DNA of 64,000 nt, from positions 1 to 64,000 of the forward strand of contig NZ_JAGGPB010000081.1 in NCBI RefSeq assembly GCF_018614055.1, read 5' to 3'. The position numbers and the translations under genes were made by a program. The notes below the pieces were generated by a model that searched no databases, was not told the origin of the DNA, and was given only the letters and a program-made list of their open reading frames with translations. How positions within the stretch are numbered: position 1 is the stretch's first letter; every line of letters begins with the position of its first letter. This document shows positions 52,517 to 60,999 of this stretch, piece by piece. The DNA is from Streptomyces sp. ISL-98. GTDB taxonomy: Bacteria > Actinomycetota > Actinomycetes > Streptomycetales > Streptomycetaceae.

Positions 52517-53383
52517 GTGCTGGAGCGGCTGAACCAGGCCATGGAGCACATCGAGTGCCGCCTTAATCAGCGGATCGAGGTGGCCGACCTGGCGCGGATC
52601 GCGGTGACGTCGGAGTACCACTTCCGGCGGATGTTCTCCGCGCTGGCGGGGATTCCGCTGTCGGAGTACGTCCGGCGCAGGCGGCTCACGGTTGCGGGTG
52701 CCGAGGTGCTGGCCGGCAATCGGACGCTGCTGGAGGTCGCGGTGCGTTACGGCTACACCTCGGGTGAGGCGTTCGCGCGTGCGTTCCGCGCCATGCACGG
52801 CGTCGGTCCCGGCGAGGCCAGGCGGGTCGGTGCGAGTCTGCAGTCCCAGCCACGGATGTCCTTCCGCCTCATCGTCGAAGGGAGTAGCAGCATGCGATAC
52901 CGCGTTGTGGAGAAGGACGAGTTCCGTGTGGTGGGCAAGAAGGTACGCGTCCCCCTCGTGCACGAGGGGGTGAACCCGGCCATCGCCGCTTTCATCCGGG
53001 GCATCGGCCAGGAGACGCTGCAGCGCATTCAGCGTCTGTCCGATCAGGAGCCGGAGGGGATCGTAGGGGTGAGTGAGAACCTCGACCCGAGCCGGGCGGA
53101 GGGAACCGAACTCGACTACTGCCACGGGGTGGTGACCCGCGCCGCCGTGCCCGAGGACATGGACGCGCTCACCGTCCCGGCCGGGACGTGGGCCGTTTTC
53201 GAGAGCTCCGGGCCGTTTCCGCAGGCGCTCCAGTACCTGTGGCGGGATGTGTTCACGCAGTGGTTCCCGTCCAATCCCTACCGGAGCCGGCCGGGACCCG
53301 AGATCCTGCGGACCCGGCTTTCGCAGGACGCGGCACAGGCGGACGCGGAACTCTGGATCCCCGTGGAGCGGACAGCAGTCTGA
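52517..53383 (+). CDS. AraC-family regulator with GyrI-like effector domain
   Basis: GTG at 52517 has GGAAGGAGG before it, giving 288 residues. The N-terminal AraC domain has two helix-turn-helix motifs (EVADLARIAVTSEYHFRRMF, LLEVAVRYGYTSGEAFARAF). The C-terminal ~160 residues form a GyrI/Rob-type small-molecule-binding domain (MRYRVVEKDEFRVVGKKVRV, VPAGTWAVFESSGPFPQALQ, DAELWIPVERT). Such SoxS-like regulators sense amphipathic drugs. It stands alone; the truncated MocR gene next door is divergent. A hairpin terminator follows. Confidence 0.93.
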   Translation: MLERLNQAMEHIECRLNQRIEVADLARIAVTSEYHFRRMFSALAGIPLSEYVRRRRLTVAGAEVLAGNRTLLEVAVRYGYTSGEAFARAFRAMHGVGPGEARRVGASLQSQPRMSFRLIVEGSSSMRYRVVEKDEFRVVGKKVRVPLVHEGVNPAIAAFIRGIGQETLQRIQRLSDQEPEGIVGVSENLDPSRAEGTELDYCHGVVTRAAVPEDMDALTVPAGTWAVFESSGPFPQALQYLWRDVFTQWFPSNPYRSRPGPEILRTRLSQDAAQADAELWIPVERTAV

Positions 53384-53388
53384 GCAGT

Positions 53389-53419
53389 AGCGCGCGGCGG
53401 CCCCAGGTCGCCGCGCGCT
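53389..53419 (+). terminator. 11-bp hairpin terminator
   Basis: AGCGCGCGGCG (53389-53399) pairs with CGCCGCGCGCT (53409-53419), loop 9, right after the AraC/GyrI stop. Confidence 0.85.
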
Positions 53420-53439
53420 GGAGACGTTGATCAAAATCG

Positions 53440-54230
53440 TGGAACGATCTCGGGATAACTCCCGGCGATCTGACGGACGAACAATGGGCGCTGCTACAGC
53501 CGCTGTTGCCGCAGACGGCGAGGATGGGCCGGCCGCCGAGGGACCGACGGCAGGTCTTCGACGAGACCTGGCGGCGGGCGCGAACCGGCTCACCATGGCG
53601 GGATGTGCCCGAGCGGTACGGACCCTGGCAGACCGCGTACACGATGTTCCGGCGTTGGCAGATCGATGGCACCTGAGGCACGGTCTTGAAGAACCTCCAG
53701 GTCAAAGCTGATGCGGCCGGGCACATCGAGTGGGAGGTCTCGGTCGACTCCACCATCTGCCGGGCCCATCAGCACTCTGCTGGGGCCCGCAAACTGGGAC
53801 TGCTGAGCCGGGCCGGACGCCTCTTGACGGGCTGGCGACCGAGCCGGACCATCACGCGATTGGGCTCTCCCCCGGCGGCCTGACCACCAAGCTCCGCCTC
53901 GTCGTGGTCGCCTCCTTCCAGGTCGTGGCCACCGTGGTCACCGCCGGACAGCGAGCAGACGCCCCCTTGTTCGCCTGTTCGCCGAGTTCATGGAACGCAT
54001 CCGTGTTCCCAGGATGGGCGGCGGACGCCCCCGCGTCCGCCCGGGCCATGTCCTTGCCGACCGTGCGTACTCCTCCTGGAAGATCCGCGCGACAGGCACA
54101 GGCACAAAGTCGAGTGCTGGATCGGTCTCTTGAAGCAGGCCCGAGCCGTCGCGACTCGGTACGACAGACCCTGCGGCCAACGGGCAGGCGGGGACTTTGC
54201 GTCTGGCAGCGCTCGCTCCGCTGTGGTTCC
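53440..54230 (+). pseudogene. IS5-family transposase, full length but multiply frameshifted
   Basis: Successive frames give LTDEQWALLQPLLPQTARMG and PWRDVPERYGPWQTAYTMFR (N-terminus), HIEWEVSVDSTICRAHQHSA (first Asp), GLTTKLRLVVVASFQVVATV (middle), then RPGHVLADRAYSSWKIRAT (second Asp), and HKVECWIGLLKQARAVATRY at the end. At least four frame changes and a stop at ~53680 separate them. About 790 bases, close to a complete element; terminal repeats not identified. Confidence 0.85.
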
Positions 54231-54237
54231 GAGCCGC

Positions 54238-54833
54238 TTACCCATTGCCCGTTTCTGTCAACACCTTCGTCCAAGTCACGGTCTTTCCAGCGATATGGAT
54301 GGTGGCCGCGACAACGATCGTGCCACCCAGCAGGACGAGCGGACTCCAGTTGGATGGATCGTAGCCACAGAGTCGCGCAATGGCGTGCTCGGGAGAGACA
54401 GCACCCCGATCAGAAAGCCGGCCGACGCCGCGAGCACCTCGGCCCAGGGAAATCGGAAGGGGGCAGAGGCGTTCGCTTCCTTCTGCTTGCGGTAGCTGAG
54501 CCCGATCGCCAGGGCGATGGTGAGGACGAAGAGTCCTAGGAGCCACCACCAGCGCGCCCCGAAGCCGGCCTGGCACACCAGGCCGCCGGTCGGCGCCTTG
54601 GGCTCCCCGAGAGCCGTCTCGACTGCGACGTAGAAGATCAGCGTCTCGGTCGGGATGAGGGTAACGAGCTGGGCCAGCGCGGAGGCCCCGCCGCTGGGTG
54701 GTGCGGCGGCATGACCCGCCTGCTTGCCCGCCTCGATCGCCGTTGTTGCATCCGCGACCGCCGCGACCGCATCCACGGCGGCTGTTGCCGCGCTTCCACC
54801 ACGACGGGGGCCGTGGACCGCTCCAAGAGCCAT
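54238..54833 (-). pseudogene. membrane protein, frameshifted near its end
   Basis: ATG at 54833 begins an Ala-rich segment, then membrane helices: LVTLIPTETLIFYVAVETAL, WWWLLGLFVLTIALAIGLSY, AEVLAASAGFLIGVLSL. Near 54390 the sense moves by one frame and continues RLCGYDPSNWSPLVLLGGTI, VVAATIHIAGKTVTW to TGA at 54238. Repaired length ~197 residues with four membrane spans. Family unknown. One indel, so possibly a sequence error. Confidence 0.65.
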
Positions 54834-55079
54834 CGCTCAGCTGTGGCTCATCTCAAGCTATGCGCCGCATTGGCCGCTACCGGCATGACCGTGCCGCTGA
54901 GCCCCCCGGATGGCTGTCCCGCCGACGTCGTCTGCGCTGGGCACGGTATGTGTCACCCCAAGGCACGTGGCGAGACAGCTTTTGCCGCTCGTTGTCATCG
55001 TGCGTGCGGGTGTCGGCGTACACCCGCACGTGCACCGGTCGGTCCGAATCAAAGCGCACAACCGGGCGCCGACGCGAAC

Positions 55080-55440
55080 CGAATGACCGCCGATCGCTGG
55101 GGCTTCATCTCCAACAACTACTCCGGGACGCCACGCAGGACCTCCGCGCCCTGCGCGGCGTACCGGTGCTGCTGACCCTCGCAGGCCATGACTTCTACGT
55201 GGACACCGCCGACACGGAGCGCATCTACCGCAAGGTGCTGGACGCAGGCGGTGCATTGACGGTCAAGCGTCACCCGGATGCGGCCCATTCATTGCTCAAG
55301 CAGTCCATCGAGCAGTCGGACCTCAAGACCACGCTCACCGCGCTCTTCTCTCCCCCCGCTCGCTCTTCGCGGACGGATTCCTGGACGGCCAACGACAGTT
55401 CCTCAAGGATCTCGGCCGAGGCAGCCGTGCCACTCCATGG
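55080..55440 (+). pseudogene. alpha/beta hydrolase (dienelactone-hydrolase-like) C-terminal remnant
   Basis: The plus strand reads RALRGVPVLLTLAGHDFYVD and VKRHPDAAHSLLKQSIEQSD, the acid and His region of an alpha/beta hydrolase (AGHD and DAAHS), with a frame change at ~55125 before it (DRWGFISNNY) and another at ~55360 (SLFADGFLDGQRQFLKDLG). The nucleophile part is missing; 54834-55079 shows no other gene. Confidence 0.6.
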
Positions 55441-55481
55441 CACTCCCGCGTCAGAGGAACAATGACCGCCATGCATCACGG

Positions 55482-55955
55482 TCACTGCCCGCGCGCGCTC
55501 CCCCCGGCTCCGGGTCGGGCCAAATCGCGCTTCGTCACGTCGTGCAAGAGGTGTTCCAGGGTGGGGAGGTCGTTGAGGGAGCCATTGCCGTCCGGCAGGA
55601 CGAGCCATCGCAGGCGTCCGCGTGTCGGCCGTGGCCATGGGGTGGCGATCCAGGTGCCCTTGCCGGCGCAGCGGATACCGGAGGCGAGCCAGCAGGTGGT
55701 GGCGCCGGGAGGTACGAAGAAGCCTGTAAGCCTGGCGCAGGTGTCGAACAGGACCGGGCCGGGCCGTAGTCGACAGGCGCTTTTGCCCCGCAGGATGGCA
55801 AAGCCAAGGCGCTCGGGCATGATCACGACATCCCACCGGCGGCCGGCCGGCAGCAGGGTGACATCTGGCTCGTGACGCCGCCACTCTCTGGCGCAGGCGA
55901 CTGGATCCAGCGCCGCGTCGGCGAGCCATTCCATCGCACGCGTGGTGTTGCCCAT
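55482..55955 (-). CDS. primase/polymerase-like (prim-pol N-terminal) small protein
   Basis: ATG at 55955 (MGNTTRAMEWLADAALDPVA) gives 157 residues; further in-frame codons upstream look non-coding. The phrases VTLLPAGRRWDVVIMPERLG, PGPVLFDTCARLTGFFVPPG and AGKGTWIATPWPRPTRGRLR match streptomycete proteins annotated as bifunctional primase/polymerase-like, a single prim-pol-like fold without helicase domains. Catalytic acidic residues of real primases (DxD) are not evident, so enzymatic function is doubtful. Stands alone. Confidence 0.72.
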   Translation of the reverse strand: MGNTTRAMEWLADAALDPVACAREWRRHEPDVTLLPAGRRWDVVIMPERLGFAILRGKSACRLRPGPVLFDTCARLTGFFVPPGATTCWLASGIRCAGKGTWIATPWPRPTRGRLRWLVLPDGNGSLNDLPTLEHLLHDVTKRDLARPGAGGSARGQ

Positions 55956-56190
55956 ACGGACCACCCCTGCATACCAGGCCGGACAGAGCGAGCAGTTATG
56001 CCCCGACCAGCAGCCATCACTGTTGGTCACATGTTGTCACCAGTTGTGACGGGTGGCGCAAGGGTGGCTCATCAAAAATTTTCACCGGAATACCGCCGGT
56101 GCGAGCAGGGCCGGACCGTGACAATGAAACGGTGGCGCCGCCCTTTCAGCCACGGTGGCGTCTCATGGATACAGCAGACCGATCTACGAG

Positions 56191-56421
56191 ATGCGCGCTG
56201 AGTCCACCGTCGGCAAAGCTCAACTGATCTGGCATGTCATCAGCAATGAGGCGACCGACGACACTCTGTGCGGACGCCCTGTGACACTGTCCTCCCCCGC
56301 CGCGCCGCTTCCCCAGAACGAGGCAACCGCGGAACGCTGCTGCTCTTCCTGCATGACCGTCTTCAGCTCGGTCCAAGGCCAAGCCCTCTCCAGCGGCAGC
56401 TGCTGGCGAGCCGACGGCTGA
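56191..56421 (+). CDS. small Cys-rich hypothetical protein
   Basis: ATG at 56191 gives 76 residues: MRAESTVGKAQLIWHVISNE, DDTLCGRPVTLSSPAAP, EATAERCCSSCMTVFSSVQG. The LCG...CCSSC pattern could hold a zinc ion, and the His in IWHVI is placed as in the small LCG-type streptomycete zinc proteins. GTG at 56155 is an alternative start. Upstream 56046-56190 holds a plausible promoter region but no gene. Function unknown. Confidence 0.55.
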   Translation: MRAESTVGKAQLIWHVISNEATDDTLCGRPVTLSSPAAPLPQNEATAERCCSSCMTVFSSVQGQALSSGSCWRADG

Positions 56422-56687
56422 CATCGTCAACAATCGCTACCCAGGCAGCGTGGCCGGCACTCGCGTGCCCGCGGCTTCGGACGGCGTCGTCTGACTGCGC
56501 AGGCCCAGCAGCAACTGCCCGATCTCGCTCTCGCCGCGCTGTGGTTGCCCGCGCCAACGGCGCGGTGCCGACTGTCCTCCCCTGCCCAGCCGCTGACTCA
56601 TTTCGGCGTCCAGGCCAACGGCGCTGCAGTTGACCGAGCCAGGCATCCAGTGAACTCAACGGGGACCGCCAGTGAGAAGTCCCAGCT
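56422..56687. other. no gene recognised
   Basis: GC-rich, with only low-complexity Arg/Ala frames on both strands. Confidence 0.4.
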
Positions 56688-56860
56688 CACCCGGCGAGAA
56701 TCAGCACGCCGAGGTGCTCGATGACGTACTCACGCACGTCATCGGCAACTCGTCGGCGTCCCATTCGCAGCTGTTCAGCAGCTGCTGGATTCGGTCGGGC
56801 ATCCGTCCCCGGTCTCCTCCGGCAACGCTAGGCCTTTCTTCTGTCCCAGTGGCCATGGTC
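56688..56860 (-). pseudogene. IS701-family transposase fragment
   Basis: The minus strand reads MPDRIQQLLNSCEWDAD and, one frame over, RVADDVREYVIEHLGVLILAG, the segment before the first catalytic Asp of IS701 transposases. Two-base shift and missing DDE core show it is dead. Confidence 0.6.
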
Positions 56861-56868
56861 GTGCAGTA

Positions 56869-57245
56869 CTAGCCGGGCCTGCCGCAGTACCAGTCGCCCG
56901 CCGAGGTGCAGACCGTCACCTGGATGCGGCGTACGTCGTACGGTGTGGTGGGGAGAGCGAGATGCCGGCCGTCGTGCCGTTCGCCGCGCGTCCACCGGCC
57001 TGGCGGTTGATGGTCGTCCAGGCGCCGTGGTGGTACTCCTGCCAGGTCACGTAGACATATGACGTCGACGCATTGCTGGAGTAGTCGGTCACTGAGCCGC
57101 TGACGCTGAAGCCGTTGTTGTTCTCGTCGATGTAGCCGCTGCCGGGGGCGAAACTGTTGCTCGCCGACCAGCCGCCGTCGGCCGCCTTCGCCTCCGCTTG
57201 AGCGGTCGCTGCCATCACCGCCAGCACCGCCAGTGCCCCGCAGCC
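56869..57245 (-). pseudogene. secreted small beta protein, damaged at both ends
   Basis: The core reads GGWSASNSFAPGSGYIDENN, FSVSGSVTDYSSNASTSYVY, VTWQEYHHGAWTTINRQAGG after an export-like stretch GALAVLAVMAATAQAEAKA. The signal peptide lacks its basic start, where it abuts transposase sequence at ~57245. Near 56960 a frame change leads to PYDVRRIQVTVCTSAGDWYC before TAG. Two C-terminal Cys suggest a disulfide. Family not recognised. Confidence 0.6.
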
Positions 57246-57330
57246 CGTCGTAGGGCCGGTTCTGCCACCCGCAGGTGATCCATTCATCGAGCAGGTCCTG
57301 CAGCCGCAGCAACCGTCACACCTGGAGGCT
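57246..57330 (-). pseudogene. integrase-core (Mu/IS21-type) transposase fragment
   Basis: About 28 codons read LQDLLDEWITCGWQNRPYDG-LR, the last integrase-core helix (EW...WQNRPHDGLRDP in relatives). It sits exactly where the secreted-protein gene loses its start, so it probably caused the disruption. From here to 57492 only a possible insertion-element end (57381) is seen. Confidence 0.55.
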
Positions 57331-57492
57331 GGCCCGGGCGGGCGGAACCGTCGAGCCCGTGTCCTTCTCGTTGACCAACTAGGCCGTGTCTCTTCGATCA
57401 TCAGCTGCCTTCCCGAATCCCCAAACCCGCACCACGTCGGCCGGTCGGAAACCGGGTGCGGACTGTCGGTGCGGTGCTGTGTGATCGGGCGT

Positions 57493-58359
57493 ATGGCGAT
57501 TGTGTTGGGCAAGCCGGGAGTCGACGGGCTGAGCGAGGTTGTGGGCGTGCTGCGGGAGTGGCAGTACGACGGGGCGCCGATGCAACTGCATCCGGGGGAC
57601 CTGGGCTGGTTCTGGCGGTTAGGTGCGGAGGCGACCGCCGCGGCGGTCAGGACGTGGAGCCGGGACGGACAGATTCTCGCCGTCGGGCTGCTGGACGGTC
57701 CCGGGCTGTTGCGGCTGACGATCGCGCCAGACGCTCGGCAGGACGAGGAACTGGCGCAGCAGTTGGTTGAGGACGTGACCGAGCCGGAGCGCACGGTGCT
57801 GCCCGAGGGGAAGGTGAACATCGAGGCGCCGATGGGTGCACTGGTCCAAGGTCTGCTGTTCGAGGACGGCTGGAACGCCGACGAGCCGTGGACGCCGCTG
57901 CGCCGCGACCTCACGGAGCCGGTGAAGGACCCAGGCGTGCGGATCGAGGTGGTCGGGCCGGAGCAGGCGCACGTGTTTGCCGCCGTACATCGGGCAGCGT
58001 TCGACGGGTCGGGGTTCACGGACGAGCGTTGGCACGCGATGGCTGCCGGATTGCCGTACGCCGACGCCCGGTGTCTGGTCGCGTACGACGACCGGGGCAA
58101 CGCGGTGGCGGCGGTGACGGTGTGGTCGGCTGGTCCGGGTAGGCCCGGGTTGCTCGAACCGATGGGCGTGCACCGGGAACATCGCCGTCACGGCTACGGC
58201 GAGGCGATCACCGTCGCCGCGGCGGCCGCACTCCAGGAGCTGGGCTCGTCGAGCGCGATCGTCTGCACCCCGAGCTCCAATGTCGGCGCCGTCGCCACCT
58301 ACAAGTCAGCCGGCTTCCAGCAACGCCCCGAGGTCCGGGACCAATACCGGGACGCCTAG
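57493..58359 (+). CDS. two-domain GNAT N-acetyltransferase
   Basis: ATG at 57493 gives 288 residues; GTG at 57481 would add four. The N-terminal half is a degenerate acetyltransferase fold (LGWFWRLGAEATAAAVRTWS, LLDGPGLLRLTIAPDAR). The C-terminal half is a complete GNAT domain: GSGFTDERWHAM, CLVAYDDRGNAVAAVTVWSA, LEPMGVHREHRRHGYGEAIT with the R-x-x-G-x-G acetyl-CoA loop, and SNVGAVATYKSAGFQ. Similar two-domain enzymes acetylate small amines or mycothiol precursors. Both ends lie within ~110 bases of insertion-element-like sequences, but the gene is intact. Confidence 0.9.
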   Translation: MAIVLGKPGVDGLSEVVGVLREWQYDGAPMQLHPGDLGWFWRLGAEATAAAVRTWSRDGQILAVGLLDGPGLLRLTIAPDARQDEELAQQLVEDVTEPERTVLPEGKVNIEAPMGALVQGLLFEDGWNADEPWTPLRRDLTEPVKDPGVRIEVVGPEQAHVFAAVHRAAFDGSGFTDERWHAMAAGLPYADARCLVAYDDRGNAVAAVTVWSAGPGRPGLLEPMGVHREHRRHGYGEAITVAAAAALQELGSSSAIVCTPSSNVGAVATYKSAGFQQRPEVRDQYRDA

Positions 58360-58551
58360 GGCGTGTCTCAAAGTCAGCTGCCCTACTGCGCGACCTACGG
58401 CTCTCGCCCGGCGGCCAGGCGAGGGACTGAAATCGCCTCGCCCCTGCTCGCCTCGCCCGGTACGGTCGCGAGAGTGTTCTCACTGCAGGGAGCCCATGAG
58501 ATTCGCGCGCGGCCACCCCGGCAGTTCCCACGCTGAGAGTAGGTTTCATCA

Positions 58552-58932
58552 ATGGCATGCCGTATCAGTGAGCTCGTGCTCAAGTGCCACGACCCCGAGG
58601 TGCTGGCGCGGTTCTGGTGCGAGGTCCTGGACTTCATAGTGCTCGATCGCGAGGAGGAGGGCTGCATCGAGATAGGGCCGCGCGAAGGGTTCGGCGGCCC
58701 GCAGCCGACGATCTTCCTCATCCGCAACGACGAACCGAAGAACGGGCATGTTCGGCTGCACATCGACGTCAACGCCACCGACCGCGATCAGGACGCCGAG
58801 CTCGAACGCCTCCTGGCTGCCGGGGCCGAACTCGTCGACATCGGTCAGCCCGGGGAGGCGTCCTGGCACGTCCTCACCGATCCCGAAGGCAACGAGTTCT
58901 GCCTGCTCAAGGCCCGCCTCGACCCACTCTGA
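58552..58932 (+). CDS. VOC-family (glyoxalase-like) protein
   Basis: A 126-residue protein with the two beta-alpha-beta-beta-beta modules: ELVLKCHDPEVLARFWCEVL in the first and HVRLHIDVNATDRDQDAELE then SWHVLTDPEGNEFCLLKARL in the second. The DPEGNEFCL ending is the standard VOC signature with a metal-ligand Glu. Relatives range from glyoxalase to bleomycin resistance; nothing here decides. ATG at 58552, terminator directly after. Cytoplasmic, monocistronic. Confidence 0.92.
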   Translation: MACRISELVLKCHDPEVLARFWCEVLDFIVLDREEEGCIEIGPREGFGGPQPTIFLIRNDEPKNGHVRLHIDVNATDRDQDAELERLLAAGAELVDIGQPGEASWHVLTDPEGNEFCLLKARLDPL

Positions 58933-58933
58933 C

Positions 58934-58956
58934 GGCCCTCGTCGGCAACGAGGGCC
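58934..58956 (+). terminator. 9-bp hairpin terminator
   Basis: GGCCCTCGT (58934-58942) pairs with ACGAGGGCC (58948-58956), loop 5, two bases past the VOC stop. Confidence 0.85.
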
Positions 58957-58984
58957 GCGCCCGGGGGGGGGAGGGTGTATAGGC

Positions 58985-59190
58985 GACGTGCCCGGTCGGC
59001 AGTAGCAAGAGAAGCGCTGTCCGATCCCGATGATCGCGAACACGTCGATCATCTCGGCGTCGTTATCGGCCCGGAACGAGAGCAGCCCCCGGCCACCACC
59101 GAACGTCGCCTCCCGGAGGGTCGGGTCGTCGCCCGGCGCTGCGATGTAGGCGTCCCACGGTGCGTCGGCAGGCCTTGTCTCCTCGATCAT
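58985..59190 (-). pseudogene. N-terminal part of a conserved hypothetical gene
   Basis: ATG at 59190 starts ~68 natural codons: MIEETRPADAPWDAYIAAPG, REATFGGGRGLLSFRADNDA, EMIDVFAIIGIGQRFSCYCR. After PGT the frame runs into a G/C homopolymer (58962-58970) and then antisense of the VOC gene, so the true end is lost or frameshifted. Function unknown. Confidence 0.5.
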
Positions 59191-59333
59191 GACCGGAAGC
59201 AACGACCTTGAACAGTGGAAGGCCCAGCGGGGACTCAGCTATGGGAGCAGGATGCCTGGATGTCGCACCCCGAACCTCCCCTCGACCGGGGCCTGAAGGT
59301 CCGGGCGGGCGGCTACTGCTCAGCTCGCCGAGG

Positions 59334-60293
59334 TCAGCGAAATGAGTCGATGTTCTCACTCACCCAGTCGTCGTAGGTGCGCAGTGGGCGGCCGATGATG
59401 TCCTGCACGGACGGCCGCTGGTCGAGCGTCCATTGAACGAGTTCGGCGAATCGGGCGCCGTACTCCTCAAGGGCGTACAGAGTCACGTCAATCGCACCGT
59501 CGGGCCAGCCAAGACGTTGCCAGATCGCCCGGCTCTCGTCCGGCGCCAGGTCGATCGTATCGAGGTCGCGGCCGAGAGCGGCGGCGATGCTCAGTATCCG
59601 TGAACGTGTGCTCAGCGGCGGGCCCACCGCCTCGATGACCGTCCCGGTGTAGTCATCGCTGATCAGGGCCGCGGTCGCTACGGCGGCGAGGTCTTCCTCA
59701 TGGATGAAGGGGTAGTGGCCCTGGTTGAGGAAAGCCTCCCGGACCACCCCGTCGGCGCGTACGGTGTCGGGCCAGTCTGACCCTGTCGCCGGGTAGGTGC
59801 CCTCGATGGCGGCACCCATCACAGCCGACGGCCGGATGTGCGTCCAGGCGATGCCCGAACACTCCACCGCCTGCTCGATCGCCAGCCAGAACCAGGTCTC
59901 CGGCGGATTCGCCTGCTCGTACTCCGGCCCGTGAGACGACAACAGGACGATCTTCCTGGCGGCGGCGTCCCGCGCCAGAGTCAGGGCGTCCTGGACCGTC
60001 GACGGATGAGCGCCGGCGAGGAACACGGCCTCGACACCATCGAAAGCTCGGGCACATTCCAGTGGCCGGGTGATGGAGCCTTCGACGACGTCGACCGCCT
60101 CAGGCCAGCCACCGCACTGGTCCGGCTCGGCCATCACCCGCACATGCCGCCCCATGGCGAACAGTTGTCGTGCCAAGCACCGGCCGACGATCCCGGTCGG
60201 GCTGTTGCCTTCATCCTTACGCGGGCTGACGATGGTCAGCAGGCAGACACCTTCGCTTTTCGGTGCCTTCTCATTCTGCTCGAACCTGATCAC
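59334..60293 (-). CDS. NmrA-like NAD(P)-binding protein
   Basis: GTG at 60293 gives 319 residues (VIRFEQNEKAPKSEG). The Rossmann start is altered: TIVSPRKDEGNSPTGIVGRC keeps only part of GxxGxxG. The rest is NmrA-like: LFAMGRHVRVMAEPDQCGGW, VDVVEGSITRPLECARAFDG, AVFLAGAHP, KIVLLSSHGPEYEQ, HIRPSAVMGAAIEG, and a C-terminal domain ending YDDWVSENIDSFR. Related proteins sense NADP or reduce quinones. The N-terminal insertion before the glycine motif and an upstream Lys/Arg-rich frame make the start uncertain. Confidence 0.82.
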   Translation of the reverse strand: MIRFEQNEKAPKSEGVCLLTIVSPRKDEGNSPTGIVGRCLARQLFAMGRHVRVMAEPDQCGGWPEAVDVVEGSITRPLECARAFDGVEAVFLAGAHPSTVQDALTLARDAAARKIVLLSSHGPEYEQANPPETWFWLAIEQAVECSGIAWTHIRPSAVMGAAIEGTYPATGSDWPDTVRADGVVREAFLNQGHYPFIHEEDLAAVATAALISDDYTGTVIEAVGPPLSTRSRILSIAAALGRDLDTIDLAPDESRAIWQRLGWPDGAIDVTLYALEEYGARFAELVQWTLDQRPSVQDIIGRPLRTYDDWVSENIDSFR

Positions 60294-60487
60294 GGCAAGA
60301 CCTTTCAACGCGTGAGCGGAGATCTTGCACCTGGCCCAGACACGCACCGGACGGCCTCTGCCGTTCCCCACGGCCGCAGGACCAAGGCTGCGGATCGAGA
60401 TCGGGGATTTTACCAGAATGATCAGCGGGTGAGGTCGCCGGCGCAACTGCTGGCCGGCCCGGACATGCGAGATGCCGCTGAACAGGG

Positions 60488-60960
60488 CTAACGCTCGCTT
60501 GCCGTGCCCGTTCCCCGACGGTGCGGCTCCTTTTGAGGGCTGTGATCACCGTGAGGGTAGTCATGTGCCCAGATCTGTATGACCAGTTGGCGTCCTCTGT
60601 TGACCTTGCTGACCGGCGGCTCATTCGTGAGGTGATACCCCGCAGAGCACGCGACCGCGACGCTGACGCTGTTCTCCGCCGCGATACTCAGCGTCACCCG
60701 GGGTATTTGAGCGGTGTGGTGAGCGTAGTCGGTCATCACCTTCAAGGCACGGGATCCCAGACGCTGACCGCGGTGGATGGCTCCGACGGTATAACCGAGG
60801 CTTGCGGTGCGGTCATTGGCATCCTTGCGGAAGAGGAGGACCTCACCCAACGGCAGGTGACCGTCCGTGGTGATAGCCAGTTGGATACACAAATCGTCGG
60901 CGCGCCACCCCGCAGCCGGCGTGCGAAGCGCCGGACGGGCGAGCGGCGGGAGAGCATTGC
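60488..60960 (-). pseudogene. GNAT acetyltransferase lacking its N-terminus
   Basis: The frame ending at 60488 holds WRADDLCIQLAITTDGHLPL, GEVLLFRKDANDRTASLGYT, GAIHRGQRLGSRALKVMTDY (acetyl-CoA loop GQRLGSRA) and ENSVSVAVACSAGYHLTNEP. Natural coding extends upstream to ~60960 without a start and then meets the broken peptidase gene. An internal ATG at 60892 could make a 134-residue protein, missing the first strand. Confidence 0.65.
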
Positions 60961-60999
60961 GAGCTGAGGACAGCGCACGAGCCGGCGACCTGAACTACA

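Noticed and set aside
51089..53596. 835-codon frame joining the MocR domain to upstream sequence
   Set aside because: The first half is antisense to the AraC/GyrI gene and has no start or domain; only the part below ~52360 is real.
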